Positions 39,630-50,866 of a stretch of 64,000 bases of DNA are shown here, in pieces. The stretch spans positions 88,859,447 through 88,923,446 of the forward strand of contig OX344761.1 in the NCBI GenBank assembly GCA_947034895.1, read 5' to 3'. The DNA comes from Rhytidiadelphus loreus (taxonomy: Eukaryota > Streptophyta > Bryopsida > Hypnales > Hylocomiaceae). Position 1 is the first letter of the stretch; every line of letters starts with the position of its first letter. Made by a program: the position numbers and the translations under genes. A model generated the notes under the pieces. That model saw only the letters and a list, made by a program, of their open reading frames with translations, did not search any database and had not been told where the DNA came from.

Positions 39630-39903
39630 CCTCATATTTTTTTTGCGACCAAATTTTTAGATTTAACACGTGAAAAAAAAATTGGAAGACTTCAAATCAC
39701 TTTTGTAGTTTTAATACCCTTGTGAATAAACATTATAATCTTTCAATCTATAAATGATATTGTTTTTTTGTTTTTTTTCTATGTAATCTCTAATATGTCT
39801 AATTTGAATTTGTACGGTTACAATTAAACTAAAATTAAACAACTTATGAAAATGTTGACTTTTTGTTCAATTAAGAGCAAAATAGGCCTTGGGCACTTTG
39901 GGG
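39630..39903. mobile_element. Right half of the TTAA element split by the copia insertion
   Basis: This block continues, without a gap, the alignment of 19250-19441 with the reverse of 24598-25254. It ends in GGCCTTGGGCACTTTGGGG followed by TTAA (39904-39907). The two halves fit together at the copia target duplication. Confidence 0.8.
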
Positions 39904-41074
39904 TTAAGATTTGAAAGCTACTACATAGTCACATTATTCAATCTTACAATGGTAGAAATGACTTACGAGATAGAAAAAAAATTTGCTAAATAAAACAAAA
40001 GGGGTGTTATCAAGTATTGGGAATGAGATTCAACTTTGAAATTCAATAAGAATTGGCAAAAAATGTAGACAAAAGGAATTGGATGATGATGATTGGAGAG
40101 AAATAATTCCAACTACAATGCATTGGCATAAATTAAGAGTCTTAATCTCAAATCCCAATTTTGTTCTTGAAAAAAAATATGCGTGATACCAAGACTTCAT
40201 ACCCTTGCTAGAAGGCGGACTCTATACTACCTAAAAGAGAACCTAAAGAGAAGAAGTGAAGGTAAAAATTAATAGTGAGAAGTAGATGGAAAGATTTAGT
40301 GAAGAGGGATGTTGGTGGATAAAGTTTGGTGTAGTCAATTTCAGTTGATGAAGACCAAATTCATTAGTTGTAAGTTGTAGTTTCCATTGAAATGAGAATT
40401 TTGTATATAATGACCATCCCCCAACAACTATGGCTTAGAGAAATAATAGTGATTTTTTATATGTGAATGTTGTGTCATGTATTGGAGGCCAAATCATGAG
40501 CTCAATAGTTGGTTGTAGGAGGTTGTTTATCTCGTTCAAGTGGTATGGATTCAATTCCTATTGAATTCGTATAAACAACTATGACATATACACAATTTAG
40601 TACTACTAAGTGAGCATCATAGGCAAAAAAGTTGTAAAAACCAAAGAGACCCATTTCCCAATTTCTTTTAATGTATTAACAAAAAAAAGTCTTTGTCACT
40701 ATCAATTTTTTCAATCATTTTATATTTTCAAATGAAATTTATGATGTGTCATGTGTGATGTGAATGTTGTGTCATGTGTGACGTGATGTGAATGTTGTGT
40801 CATAAGTTATATTTCATTTGAAAATACTTTCAAATGAAATTTTCAAATGAAATTCATTAGATATAGATACAAGAAATGAAGAATGTAAGAGTTTATATAT
40901 TAATATTACATATTATTGAATTTTCTTCAAGAAAATAAATTATACACCTTCACCCCTAAAGAATTTCGACTATGTTTTCACCAAAAATGCTTCCCAATTG
41001 TCATTTCTAAGAAAAGTACCAAATTTTACAAAAATGTCATATTAGTATGTCTCTCTCTCTCTCTCTCTCTCTCT
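39904..41074. other. AT-rich DNA left of the giant inverted repeat
   Basis: No gene seen. A short TGTCATGTGTGATGTGAATGTT-type tandem repeat lies at about 40737-40803. A (CT)12 microsatellite at 41051-41074 abuts the left end of the inverted repeat. From about 40950 the sequence belongs to the repeat family also found at 47290 and 49850. Confidence 0.5.
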
Positions 41075-41784
41075 GATCAAGTAGACAACTGGTTTGAGAA
41101 GATGTGGAAGAAAATTCAAAAATTTCCACCGTGTAGATTGCAAGATATTGATGTTTGAAGTGACAAAAATCCTTTCTTGGGCCCTACAAAACACTATTCA
41201 GCTGCACTTCACAAGCTCACATTTGTATGAAAACATGTACAAAATGGTAGTTATTCTTTTGATTACTTCTTCAAAGCAAGTTGTCTACATGCTTGAAAAT
41301 TTTCAGATCATTTGGAATTGTATAACATAGAGGAAAAAAATGGTAAGTAGAAAGAAATAGAGAATGATTCAAAATACAAAATTGTTCAAATTTGATTTAT
41401 GGTATTGAAAAATGCCAATCTTAATGGTTGTAATATTGTAATAAATAATCTACACCTAATTTATTTTTCCTATAATATTCAAAATTGAATTGAATAAGGG
41501 ACTTCAAAGTTTATCTTAGAATAGAGATTCCATAACTACCCGCAAACTACTCGCAAACTAAAGCTACTTGCAACTTTCATCTCATTATTCAAAATGGAAT
41601 GCGTCAAAGCTTTCTATGTACATATAAATCTAGAGAACCAATTTCAAATTTTCATTTCTTAAAATATATAATTTTGAAGAAGTGTTTTTAGCTACCTGGG
41701 TTGCATGTACATCACTAAAAACTACATATCATACAACAACTTCTTACACGTGTAGCCAAAAGTTATGAAATTGTTGGGCCTTAA

Positions 41785-42571
41785 CCCCTAAATGCCTAGG
41801 TGACCAAATATGGTTGATTTGAAATTTTAGGCTCATTTTGCAGTGAGTAGTTAAGTTACTTTGACCGTTTAAAAAAAAAATTCAAGTAGTTTTGATGATT
41901 AATTATTGAAAACTTTTATTTTTCACTAAAAAAGGTAAACATTTGATTTTCGACAAGTCTTCAAAGTCATATATGTCTATTACTAGAAGAGTAAATTTTG
42001 CTAATTTTACTTCATTTCCTAACTTTGAGCAAAGTTTGCCAATTTCACTTGATTTGAGATCTAAAAACTTGTACTTATCCATTTGCTTTGAAAATGATCC
42101 CAATGCAAAGAGTAAAGTGTTTTCATGTTTTTCACCATTAAAAATTTAAACATGCAAGGAATTATTTGTGATTTATACTTATAAATAAAAATCGCATTTC
42201 AACAATTGCAAGGTAGATTGTGTAATGAATTTGATAGCCTTTCATGAGAAATTAAGTTTTTTGAAAGTGCATTTTAGTGTGCTAACATAATTTGTAGTTG
42301 TTCATGTCACTTCCAATTCAAAAAAAATTATATGCAAATTTTTGAAACATTGTGGGGAGGGGCAACATATTAAAAATATAAAATGTACATTTCTCTTGTT
42401 ATAATCTCACAACTCCTATGCAATTTTGCACTCAAAATTGGTAAGCATATTAATAAGCAAGCTTTGTAAACATCTGTATGGTTAGATTTTGAAAGAAAAA
42501 AAAATTTGCTTCATTGGGAATAAGTTTTTTCATAGTCAAAACACACTTGAAAAGACTTGAGCATTTAGGGG
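41785..42571. mobile_element. TTAA-target element, long subfamily (787 bp), left arm
   Basis: The termini CCCCTAAATGCCTAGG and GACTTGAGCATTTAGGGG lie between TTAA sites (41781-41784 and 42572-42575). The surrounding DNA, 'TTGTTGGGCC-TTAA-AGCTACTCC', exists without the insertion at about 43472-43492 and 48091-48111, each with a single TTAA. These empty sites show directly that TTAA was the target and was duplicated. No coding capacity. Confidence 0.9.
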
Positions 42572-44801
42572 TTAAAGCTACTCCTTGGGCACATGTTGTG
42601 TAAAAACTCCCTTCATAGTGAACTGCTCAAAATTGCTATGTTGCCCCCAAAAATGCAATTTAGAGTTATAGGGGTCACCCCCGAACGTTTTTCGGTGTTT
42701 TTAGGCCCAAAACTACTTCAAAGTAGTCAAATCCAAAGTATGGCTAAACCCTTCATCCTTATTTTTTTCATTAACAAATCCAATCATAGCATCCTTTAGT
42801 TAACTTGTTAGTGTAGACCCTCCTAAAATTTTAGTACAAGAAACCTTACCAATTGCAAGATCTTGTTGCTTGGGTTTCAAAAAGAAGTATTTTCAACTCA
42901 TCTAAAATGGTTATATTTCATCTTTCAAACTTTTTATACAAAAAGGTGTAGATCCTACAACTTGTTACTCTCCATAACATGTTGAAAATATAAGTTAGAA
43001 ATACATACATATAAAATTTCAACAAAAAATATTTCATATTTATGCTTGAAAAAATAGTAAGTAGAAAAAGGTAGATTATGATTTAAAATACTAAATTTTT
43101 AAAAATTTAGTTATGGAATTGAAAAATGCCAATTCCAATGGTCATAATGTTGTAATAAACCATTTATATCCAATGCTTTTATTTTTTTCAAAAGTATTGA
43201 CTATTGAGTTAAACAAAGGACCTCAAAGTTTATTTTAGAGTAGAGATTCCATAAGTACCTACAAACTAAAATTGCTTGTAACTTTCATCTTGTTAATTAA
43301 AATGAAATGATTCAAAGCTTTCCACATATACATAAATCTAGGAAAACAAGTTCAAATTTTTATTTCTTAAAAACCTGATTTTTTCTAAACTTCCCAAGTT
43401 GCCCACCAAGCAATGAAAATTACATATCATACAATAACTTTTGAACCATGTAGTCAAAAGTTATGAAATTGTTTGTGCCTTAAAGCTACTCCTTGGGCAC
43501 ATGTTGTATGAAAATTTCAAAGAAAGAAAAGAAAACTCCATTCATAGTGAGTTACCAAAAATTGATATGTTGTGAAAACGTAGTTTAGTCCTTTTGGGTT
43601 TTCCCAATAGAAATCTATTGTGTCAAAATTATAACATACAATTCTACATCATTTATTTTGTACACATGATACAATATCCTTTGTAGTTATGCAAAAGAAT
43701 TACTACAAAAAAATGCAATCTATCTAACACAACTTAAAACATTATAGTATCATAAAGATTTTTAAAGATAAATGAGTTGTGTTGGTAGTGATTTGATATC
43801 AGATTGATTTGATGTGAGATTGATTTTACACTTGACTCGAGGAGTCTTTTTCTAATCTATATTGTATTTTGTTGGATGTTAGTTTGATAATGGTGGTTCT
43901 AAGAGTGGTAGAATATGCCTTGTAATGAAGATGACTTTTTTGCCCTCCCATGGTTCTCTAAACCTATCCATCTAAAGAAAATTGGTGAAAATTTCCCACT
44001 TCTTACTACTTTTAGAACATTATTTTGTTATTGTGTTTAGAATTCTAAAGCAATGGCAAGATGGCATTTGGATTTAGTAACTTGAGGATATGGGGAGCTA
44101 CTTCCTATCCCTACTCTAGTTGTTCAAGTTATTCTACATGCTATAAGTGCCCTTCAGATTCACAAATTATCCAATCTAATGATTTGGAAGCTTGGAACAA
44201 AAATGAAACTAATGATAATGGTGAAGTATTACTATTGCATATTGTTCTTGACCTTGGCAATGGATCTGAATTTTCAAATTTGCTAATACAAACACTCCTA
44301 AAGCCATGCAATGTCTTTGTGATATGCAATTGAATTTGAGAGATATCTCAAATGGTGACATGGCAAATATATGAAGAGGCTAGAAGGAATATTTTGCTTG
44401 TTGAACATTACTTCAAACAAGCCAATCCACAAGTTGTTGAGAAATAACAAGAATGGTTGATTTAGAAACAAACAAAGTTCAAGGTCTTTTCATAGTACCC
44501 ATTTCTACATTGCACAAATTACAAAACTTACAAATGAAAAAATTCAAATTCAAATAAACATGTTGTTGGAGGCATGGCACAATCTCACTACAATCTCTCT
44601 AGCTTAATAATCATCAAACACAATGACAAGTCTTTGTTCAATTTAATATGAAAAAATGATTTTTGCTTGATTTTAAATCAATAAAAATGTGGAACCAATT
44701 AACAAGGTCCATCAATACATGTAGAAAGAGTCTGCCCAAGTCCACAAACTATTCAAATATAAACATATTTACATCAATGTCTACATTCATAAAACTACAC
44801 T

Positions 44802-45755
44802 TTAATTTGTGCACTCAAAAGGAGTATAATTGCACCTACTTTTTTCTAACCTACTTTCTTCAAACTTCCTTGACATTTCTAGAAGCCATGGATGCTTCAA
44901 AACCTCCGATGCACTCAAACGCTCCTTGACATTGTATGTCAACATTCTTTGAATTAGGTCTTTTGCACCCTTCGAAATGCGTGGCCATGGATCCTTGGAA
45001 AACAAGTCATGGCCCTTTATAATTTTTCCATATACATTTGTGGATGTGCGGCCATTGAAAGGAGGAAACCCTACTAAAAGACCATATAGTACCACCCCAA
45101 GGCTCCAAATGTCCACTTTGGGTCCATGTTTGCGCTCCATGACTTCAGGGGCCATATATACCGGAGTCCCAACAACATTGGTGAATACATCACCCTGCTT
45201 AAAGAATTGGGCCAATCCAAAATCAATCACTTTGAGTGCCGAATCTTTGTCTTTGGTTTCGAACAACACGTTTTCAAGCTTCAAGTCCCTATGGACAATG
45301 CCAAAGCCATGGCAAGTCTTAATAGCACTAGCAATTTCCTTGATCATTTGAGCAACTCTTGGCTCGTCAAAAGTACCATTTTTAAGCATACGATCAAGGA
45401 TTGTCCCTCCTTCACATAGCTCCATGACTATGTATACATAGTCATCATCTTCCAAAACATCTTTGAGTGCCACTATATTTGGATGCTCTTTAAGATTGAT
45501 CAAGCATAGGATACCAACTTCACGTTCTACCATTTTAATTTTTTTTGGTGAGACAAGGTTGCTTTTTGGTATGTATTTGCATGCATAATGTTTTCCGGTT
45601 GTAATTTGGGTGCACAAGTAGATTACGCCAAAGTTCCCGGCCCCCAATTGCTTGCCTTTAGTATACAAGTCCATCATTTTGATTGTGCTCATTTTGAAGA
45701 GCGACAATTGACAAGGTTGTGAAAGCAAAGAGACAAGAATACTAAAGAATAGCAA
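44802..45755 (-). CDS. Serine/threonine protein kinase, CDPK-like catalytic domain only, left copy
   Basis: A single-exon gene of 317 codons. All kinase landmarks are present in order: GAGNFG glycine loop (residues 38-43), YACKYI lysine, VEREV glutamate, HRDLKLEN catalytic loop, DFGLA, GTPVYMAPEV activation segment and DIWSLGVVLYGLL. The domain resembles calcium-dependent kinases, but no junction domain or EF-hands follow, and the protein ends about 30 residues after the domain. In this it resembles phosphoenolpyruvate carboxylase kinases and orphan CDPK-type kinases. The best start is probably Met22 (ATG at 45690-45692), since the first 21 residues are hydrophobic and lie outside the domain. 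No introns, unlike most CDPK genes, so a retrocopy is possible. It is identical to the copy at 57282-58235. Confidence 0.9.
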   Translation of the reverse strand: MLFFSILVSLLSQPCQLSLFKMSTIKMMDLYTKGKQLGAGNFGVIYLCTQITTGKHYACKYIPKSNLVSPKKIKMVEREVGILCLINLKEHPNIVALKDVLEDDDYVYIVMELCEGGTILDRMLKNGTFDEPRVAQMIKEIASAIKTCHGFGIVHRDLKLENVLFETKDKDSALKVIDFGLAQFFKQGDVFTNVVGTPVYMAPEVMERKHGPKVDIWSLGVVLYGLLVGFPPFNGRTSTNVYGKIIKGHDLFSKDPWPRISKGAKDLIQRMLTYNVKERLSASEVLKHPWLLEMSRKFEESRLEKSRCNYTPFECTN

Positions 45756-45868
45756 TGCCTTGTCTTTTGTAGATCGAGGTACCTATCTTTTACTTTGATT
45801 TAGTATTTACCTATCTTTTATTTTGATCTATTTTCCATCTTTTTCATTGCTTGGATTTAGTTTTCATT

Positions 45869-46038
45869 TAGCTTTTACTTTGATTTAGATTTCTATTAGC
45901 TTTGACTTTGAATTAGTTTTCATTTAGCTTTGACTTTGACTTAGTTTTTATTTAGCTTTGACTTTGACTTAGTTTTTATTTAGCTTTGACTTTGACTTAG
46001 TTTTTATTTAGCTTTGACTTTGTCTTAGATTTTATTTA
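45869..46038. repeat. 28-bp tandem repeat upstream of the kinase, left arm
   Basis: About six copies of AGCTTTGACTTTGACTTAG followed by TTTTTATTT, the outer copies less regular. They start about 115 bp before the annotated first ATG, so they fall in the likely promoter. TTGAC words are the core of W boxes, the sites of WRKY transcription factors; here the matching strand reads AGTCAAAG. Mirrored at 56999-57168. Confidence 0.85.
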
Positions 46039-46848
46039 GAAACAATTCATTAATTTGAGAAACAAATGAGATGTAGAAGAAATTTTAACAAATAGTTGAT
46101 AGGTATGAATGTAGGTTTGCCAAAAGGAGAGTTGTCCTAGCAAAGCCTATGACATCTACATTTATGCTTTGGGCTCCCTCTTTACATATTGGTGCTCATC
46201 ATATTTTGCAGTCTTGTTGTATTGAGCATCCTTTTCACAAGTGGGTTACTTACATGAATTCACATGTCTTTTCTCAGTTTCATTGCTTGCTAATTCTAGT
46301 AAGGCAAAAATGTTTTTAATACTTGTTGATTAAGACATGTTAAGAAACTGGTTTGTTCATGGAGTCTAACCTATGGTAAATGTTCTAGAATTTGGGTGCA
46401 TTTGATGTAGACATATATCAATGTTTATTTAATGATCATTCAATTATGCCTCATGTAACCACTTCTAGATAGTTTAGTGAATTTTGGATAAAATACTTGC
46501 ACGAACACTTGGAGATTCCCATATGGTTATCTATTGATGTTGTATAGATCTTTGTATGTTTTGTATAGATCTATAAATGTTTTGAATGTTCTCCTAATGA
46601 CTAGTTTTTTTTATTATTGATTCTAGACTTTCAAAAGTTCAAAAGTAGTTAAATGTGTCATAATTTCTCTCATTTTTGAGTTTCATGTCTATTTTTTTCA
46701 ATTCATATTTGAATAAAAATTTGTATTTCAGGATTCTCCTTTGTGGATATGTAAAGGCTTTAAGTGCTCAAAGGAATAGATCCCTAGTGGGATGTTGGAG
46801 GCATGTTAGGCTTTCTAGAGAAGAGCATTAGGATTTTCATTTTTTGGT

Positions 46849-47149
46849 AATAGGCCCTTTAACCTCATATGTTTTTGGTGGACAAATTTTAGATTTGACA
46901 TGTGAAAAGAGGATTGAAAGACTTTAAATCACTTTTGCAGTGTTTACACCCTCATGATCAAAGAATATATTCTTTCAATCTCTAAATGATATTGTTGTGT
47001 TTTCTTTCCTATGTGATCTCTAACATGTCTAGTTAGAATTTGTATGATTATAATTCAATAGAAATTGATACAACTTATCAAAATGTTGACTTTTTGTTTA
47101 ATTTAGAGCAGTTCCAAGAAGCTCAAAAAAGGCCTTGGGCATTTAGGGA
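46849..47149. mobile_element. Truncated TTAA element, mid-length subfamily, left arm
   Basis: It matches the reverse of 24598-24905 and ends in GGCCTTGGGCATTTAGGGA followed by TTAA (47150-47153). The other half is missing. Mirrored at 55888-56188 in the right arm. Confidence 0.7.
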
Positions 47150-48934
47150 TTAAGTCTATTCTCTAAATGTCTTGCATTTTAGGAAACCTTTGGATCTCTT
47201 CTACAAGTTTTTGAAACTAAACTTGAAATGAAATTTAGTTTTAATGGTCTAAATCTAACTTGTACTTTAGCCGTGGGTTAACCGTTAAATGATTTGGACT
47301 ATGTTTTCACCAAAAACTCTCCAAAACTGCCATTTCTAGGATAAGTACCACATTTGAGGGAAAAAAACATTTTTAGATACATGTAGCTATAGGATCTTGT
47401 AGTACGTTGGTTTGAAAAGATGTGGAAAAATTTCAGAAATTTTCACCTTGTAGATTACAAGATATTAGCATTGGAAGTGACAAAAATTCTTTTGGGGGAC
47501 CTACAAAACATTGTTTAGTTGCACTTCACAAGCTCACATTTTTATGAAAAAATGTACAAAATGGTAGTTACTCTTTAGATTACTTCTTCAAATCAAGTTG
47601 TCTACATGCTTGAAATTTTCTAGATCATTTGGAATTGTATAACATAGAGGGAAAAAACGGTAAGTAGAAAGAAATAGAAAATGATTCAAAATTATACTAA
47701 ATTGCTAAGTCAGAATTAATTTATGGAATTGAAGTATGCCAATTCCAATGGTTGTAATGTTGTAATAAATAATTTGCTTTTAATATTTTTTTTCCTAAAA
47801 TATTGAGTTAAATAAAGGACTTCAAAGTTTATCTTAGAGTAGAGATTCCATAACTACCCGCAAACTACTCGCAAACTAAAAGTACTCAAAACTTTCATCT
47901 CATTAATCAAAATGGAATGCATCAAAGCTTTCCACATATATATAAATTTAGAGAACCAATTTCAAAATTTTGTTTCTTACAAAAGTTATTTTTTAAAGAA
48001 GTTTTTTTTGCTCCCCATCAAGCAATAAAAACAGCATATCATAAAATAACTTTTTAATCGTGTTAGTAGTTGAAAGTTATGAAATTGTTGGGCCTTAAAG
48101 CTACTCCTTGGGTACGCATTGTGTAAAAATTTCAAAGAAGAAAAATAAAAGATCCATTCATATTGAGTTGCCCTAAATTGCTATGTTGCCAAATACACAG
48201 TTTGGGTTGAGGTTCATAATTGCAAGACTTAGAGAGAAAAACGGATGGGATTTAGGAATTCACCTTGGATTGAACTTCATCTATGAGGTGGTCGAGAACG
48301 TCTTCAAAGCCTTCCTTGTTCGCCATCTTATTTTTCCTCAATATGTGCTTATCACTTAATTTTCAAAGTTTGGGTTACAAGTTGTGGAATTTCATTCCAA
48401 AAACTACTTCTTAATTTTTCCTTCTTTCTATTTCTCCTTCTTTTTCTTTTCCACTACTTCTTTTCTTTCTACTTCTATTCTATTCAATTCAATAAATAAT
48501 TGAACTTCATTAGTTGACTTTGCAATGGAATACTCGTTCAAATTTCAAGACAACGATGCAATAATCTTGTCTCCCTATCCAAAGTCAATATTCTTGTACA
48601 ATCTAATTCTTAATGGCTTAGTGGAATTCTTTAGATTTTTGCCTAATCCTATCATGATTGCAAACTCTTTGAATTCAATAATCTTCACCCATCCCACACT
48701 CAATTCTATTAGCATTTTTTAAGATGGCTTGAGTTTGGTAATTTCCTATCCTCTTTACATCAACAATTCTTCTCTCCTTCTGACTAGGTTGAGTTTCTAT
48801 TACCTTCTCTAATGTTTTGATTGCACCATTGAGAATATTTGTGAATTTTTTGGTATGTTTCAATTTTACCTACTCTCATACTAATTCTATTTTTTTACCT
48901 TTTCCCTCGATAGTTTCCAACTATCAATTATTAA

Positions 48935-49156
48935 ACCCCTAACTGCGTCGACATCTAGAAAGTGGACGATGAACAAAGGGCTTCAAGGCGTTGTTTTGTC
49001 CAACTAACTTTCCATTCATCCAATGTAAGACTTCAATTTTGAAAAGAAAACCTTCCTTAATGATCAATTTCATGAAATTCTAGTAAATGATATTTCTATA
49101 CAAAGATATAAGCAAAAATGTGTCAAAATTAGAAAAAAGATCGAGGCATTAAGGGG
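48935..49156. mobile_element. TTAA-target short element, 222-bp subfamily, left arm
   Basis: It is bounded by TTAA (48931-48934 and 49157-49160) with termini ACCCCTAACTGCG and GAGGCATTAAGGGG. Mirrored at 53881-54102, where the CG in the left terminus is CA. The interior is related to intron 3 of the dihydropyrimidinase gene. Confidence 0.7.
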
Positions 49157-50292
49157 TTAAACACCTAATGTTTTGTTTCTGTTTTTTATATGACTTTGGA
49201 GTCTAGAGCCAAACTCTAGACCATTCTAGACCAGACAGTCCAGAGCAAACCCCACCCCAAGTCCTTGCCACATGTCGGTCATGGATTGGCCAAGACCCGC
49301 CTCCTGACTGTACCAGAACCCTGCCGGGTGACTGTACCCGCCAAATGGCAGGTCTTGATTGGTCTGGCCCCCCCACCCCAAGAAACACCTGACTCTACAG
49401 GCTCCCAACCTTGTTTGGCTGGCTCCGAGGGTTGTTTGGAATTTTGATTTTTTGGGCCTTCCTATGTTGGTTGAACTCTACAACTGGAACTTGTTTTTTC
49501 CTAACATTGGGTATATGTTGGGTCTTCTATCCTGGGGTTAAAGCAATGGGACCTAGTTTTTGGTGCTAATTTTTAACACTCACTTAAAATTTTATATTTT
49601 GATATCTAATGGTTGGATGTTAGTGGTGGGAATCAAACACTAAATTTTGGACATTAAATTTTTGTACTAAATTTTGGGGCTAATTTTTATTTTTTGGTTG
49701 GGGTATTTGGATATTTGGAAACTAAATGTAACCACAAGTGTGGATATTTGGAAACCTAATGGTACGTTCTCACCTAGTGTTTGGTAATGTTCAACGATTA
49801 AAAAAAATATAATACCTCTGGACAAAAAATTTATTTAACCCCTTGATGTTTTTGACTATGTTTTTACCAAAAACACTCTAAACCATCATTTCTTTTACAA
49901 GTACCAAATTTTAGGAAAAAAACATTTTTGGATGTGTGTAACTATTAGGATCTTGTAGTAAACTTGTTTGAAAAGATGTGAAAAAAGTCTCAGAAATTTT
50001 CACCTTGTAGATTGCAAGATATTAGCATTTGAAATTATCTAATTGAAATCTATGTTTCTTTAAAAGAACTAAATCAAACAAGTGGATGCATCAAAGCTTT
50101 ATTGTTACTTTTAAGGATTTCATTTTTGGGGGTTCAATTTGAATCTGAAAATGAAGCTATAATTTATCATTCTATTGCATTTAAAAACTTTCAAAACATC
50201 CAAAAATATGATTTATTGCAAGAAAAATGCTTGCCTAGGCCTTTGTGCAAGTACTAAAGGTCTTTGAGACAATTGCTTGAACCTATAAACAA

Positions 50293-50390
50293 GTATTGTG
50301 GAAGATATTGTAATTTGTCACTAATGTCACTACCCCCCCAAGGGGGAGTTAGTGACATTAGTGACAAATCACAACATCTCCTACAACAAT
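50293..50390. repeat. Long hairpin in the spacer
   Basis: The core AATTTGTCACTAATGTCACTA (50312-50331) is matched by its complement at 50349-50368, across a C-run and G-run that also pair. Pairing extends imperfectly outward to about 48 bp per arm. Size and shape resemble a plant microRNA precursor or a small foldback element. Confidence 0.75.
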
Positions 50391-50866
50391 TGCTCAAAAA
50401 TTAGAGCAAATTCAAAGTAAATTTTCTATTTATTTTTAAAAATTAATTCAAAGTAAGAGAAATTTAACTATATTTATTTGTTTTGCATTAAAATTATAAC
50501 TTATAGTCCTAAAAATATAAGTTGTACTCCGTAGTAAATTATTCTTTTTTTTAAATAAATTCTTTTTATTTTTTTAATTTAAAATAAAGAATTTTTATAA
50601 TGATTTTTTCTTCACATTACAATATAATTTGTAGTGATGCAATTACTCTTTGAGCTTAATGTAAGCAGTCTATTTTTATACTATATTCCTTTGCTCTAAA
50701 TTAGAAATATAAAAATTATTTTTAGGAATAAAAGTTAGGCTTCTATGGGAGCCCTAATTTCTAATTTATTATAAATTTTCATCAAAGCACTTTTCATTTT
50801 GTTATTATTTCACTTGCAATATATATTCATTCATTACAATTTGTTCAATTTGTTCATTTTTTTGTC

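Larger units (their letters stand above)
41075..49828. repeat. Left arm of a giant inverted repeat (8,754 bp)
   Basis: Positions x in this arm pair with 103037 minus x in the right arm; the same bases are read on the opposite strand. Identity is near perfect, with only scattered single-base differences seen (for example at 48948 and near 41310) plus one 204-bp segment at about 41857-42060 missing from the right arm. It contains the minus-strand kinase gene, three TTAA elements and diverged internal direct repeats. Confidence 0.95.

Noticed and set aside
44061..44333. 90-codon frame repeated in both palindrome arms (mirror 58704-58976)
   Set aside because: No recognisable motif. Its duplication simply follows from the inverted repeat, and both strands have similar-sized frames.
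49203..49541. Overlapping 60-codon frames in a G+C-rich patch of the arms
   Set aside because: Frames are open on several phases at once because of base composition, and the translations look low-complexity. No homology recognised.
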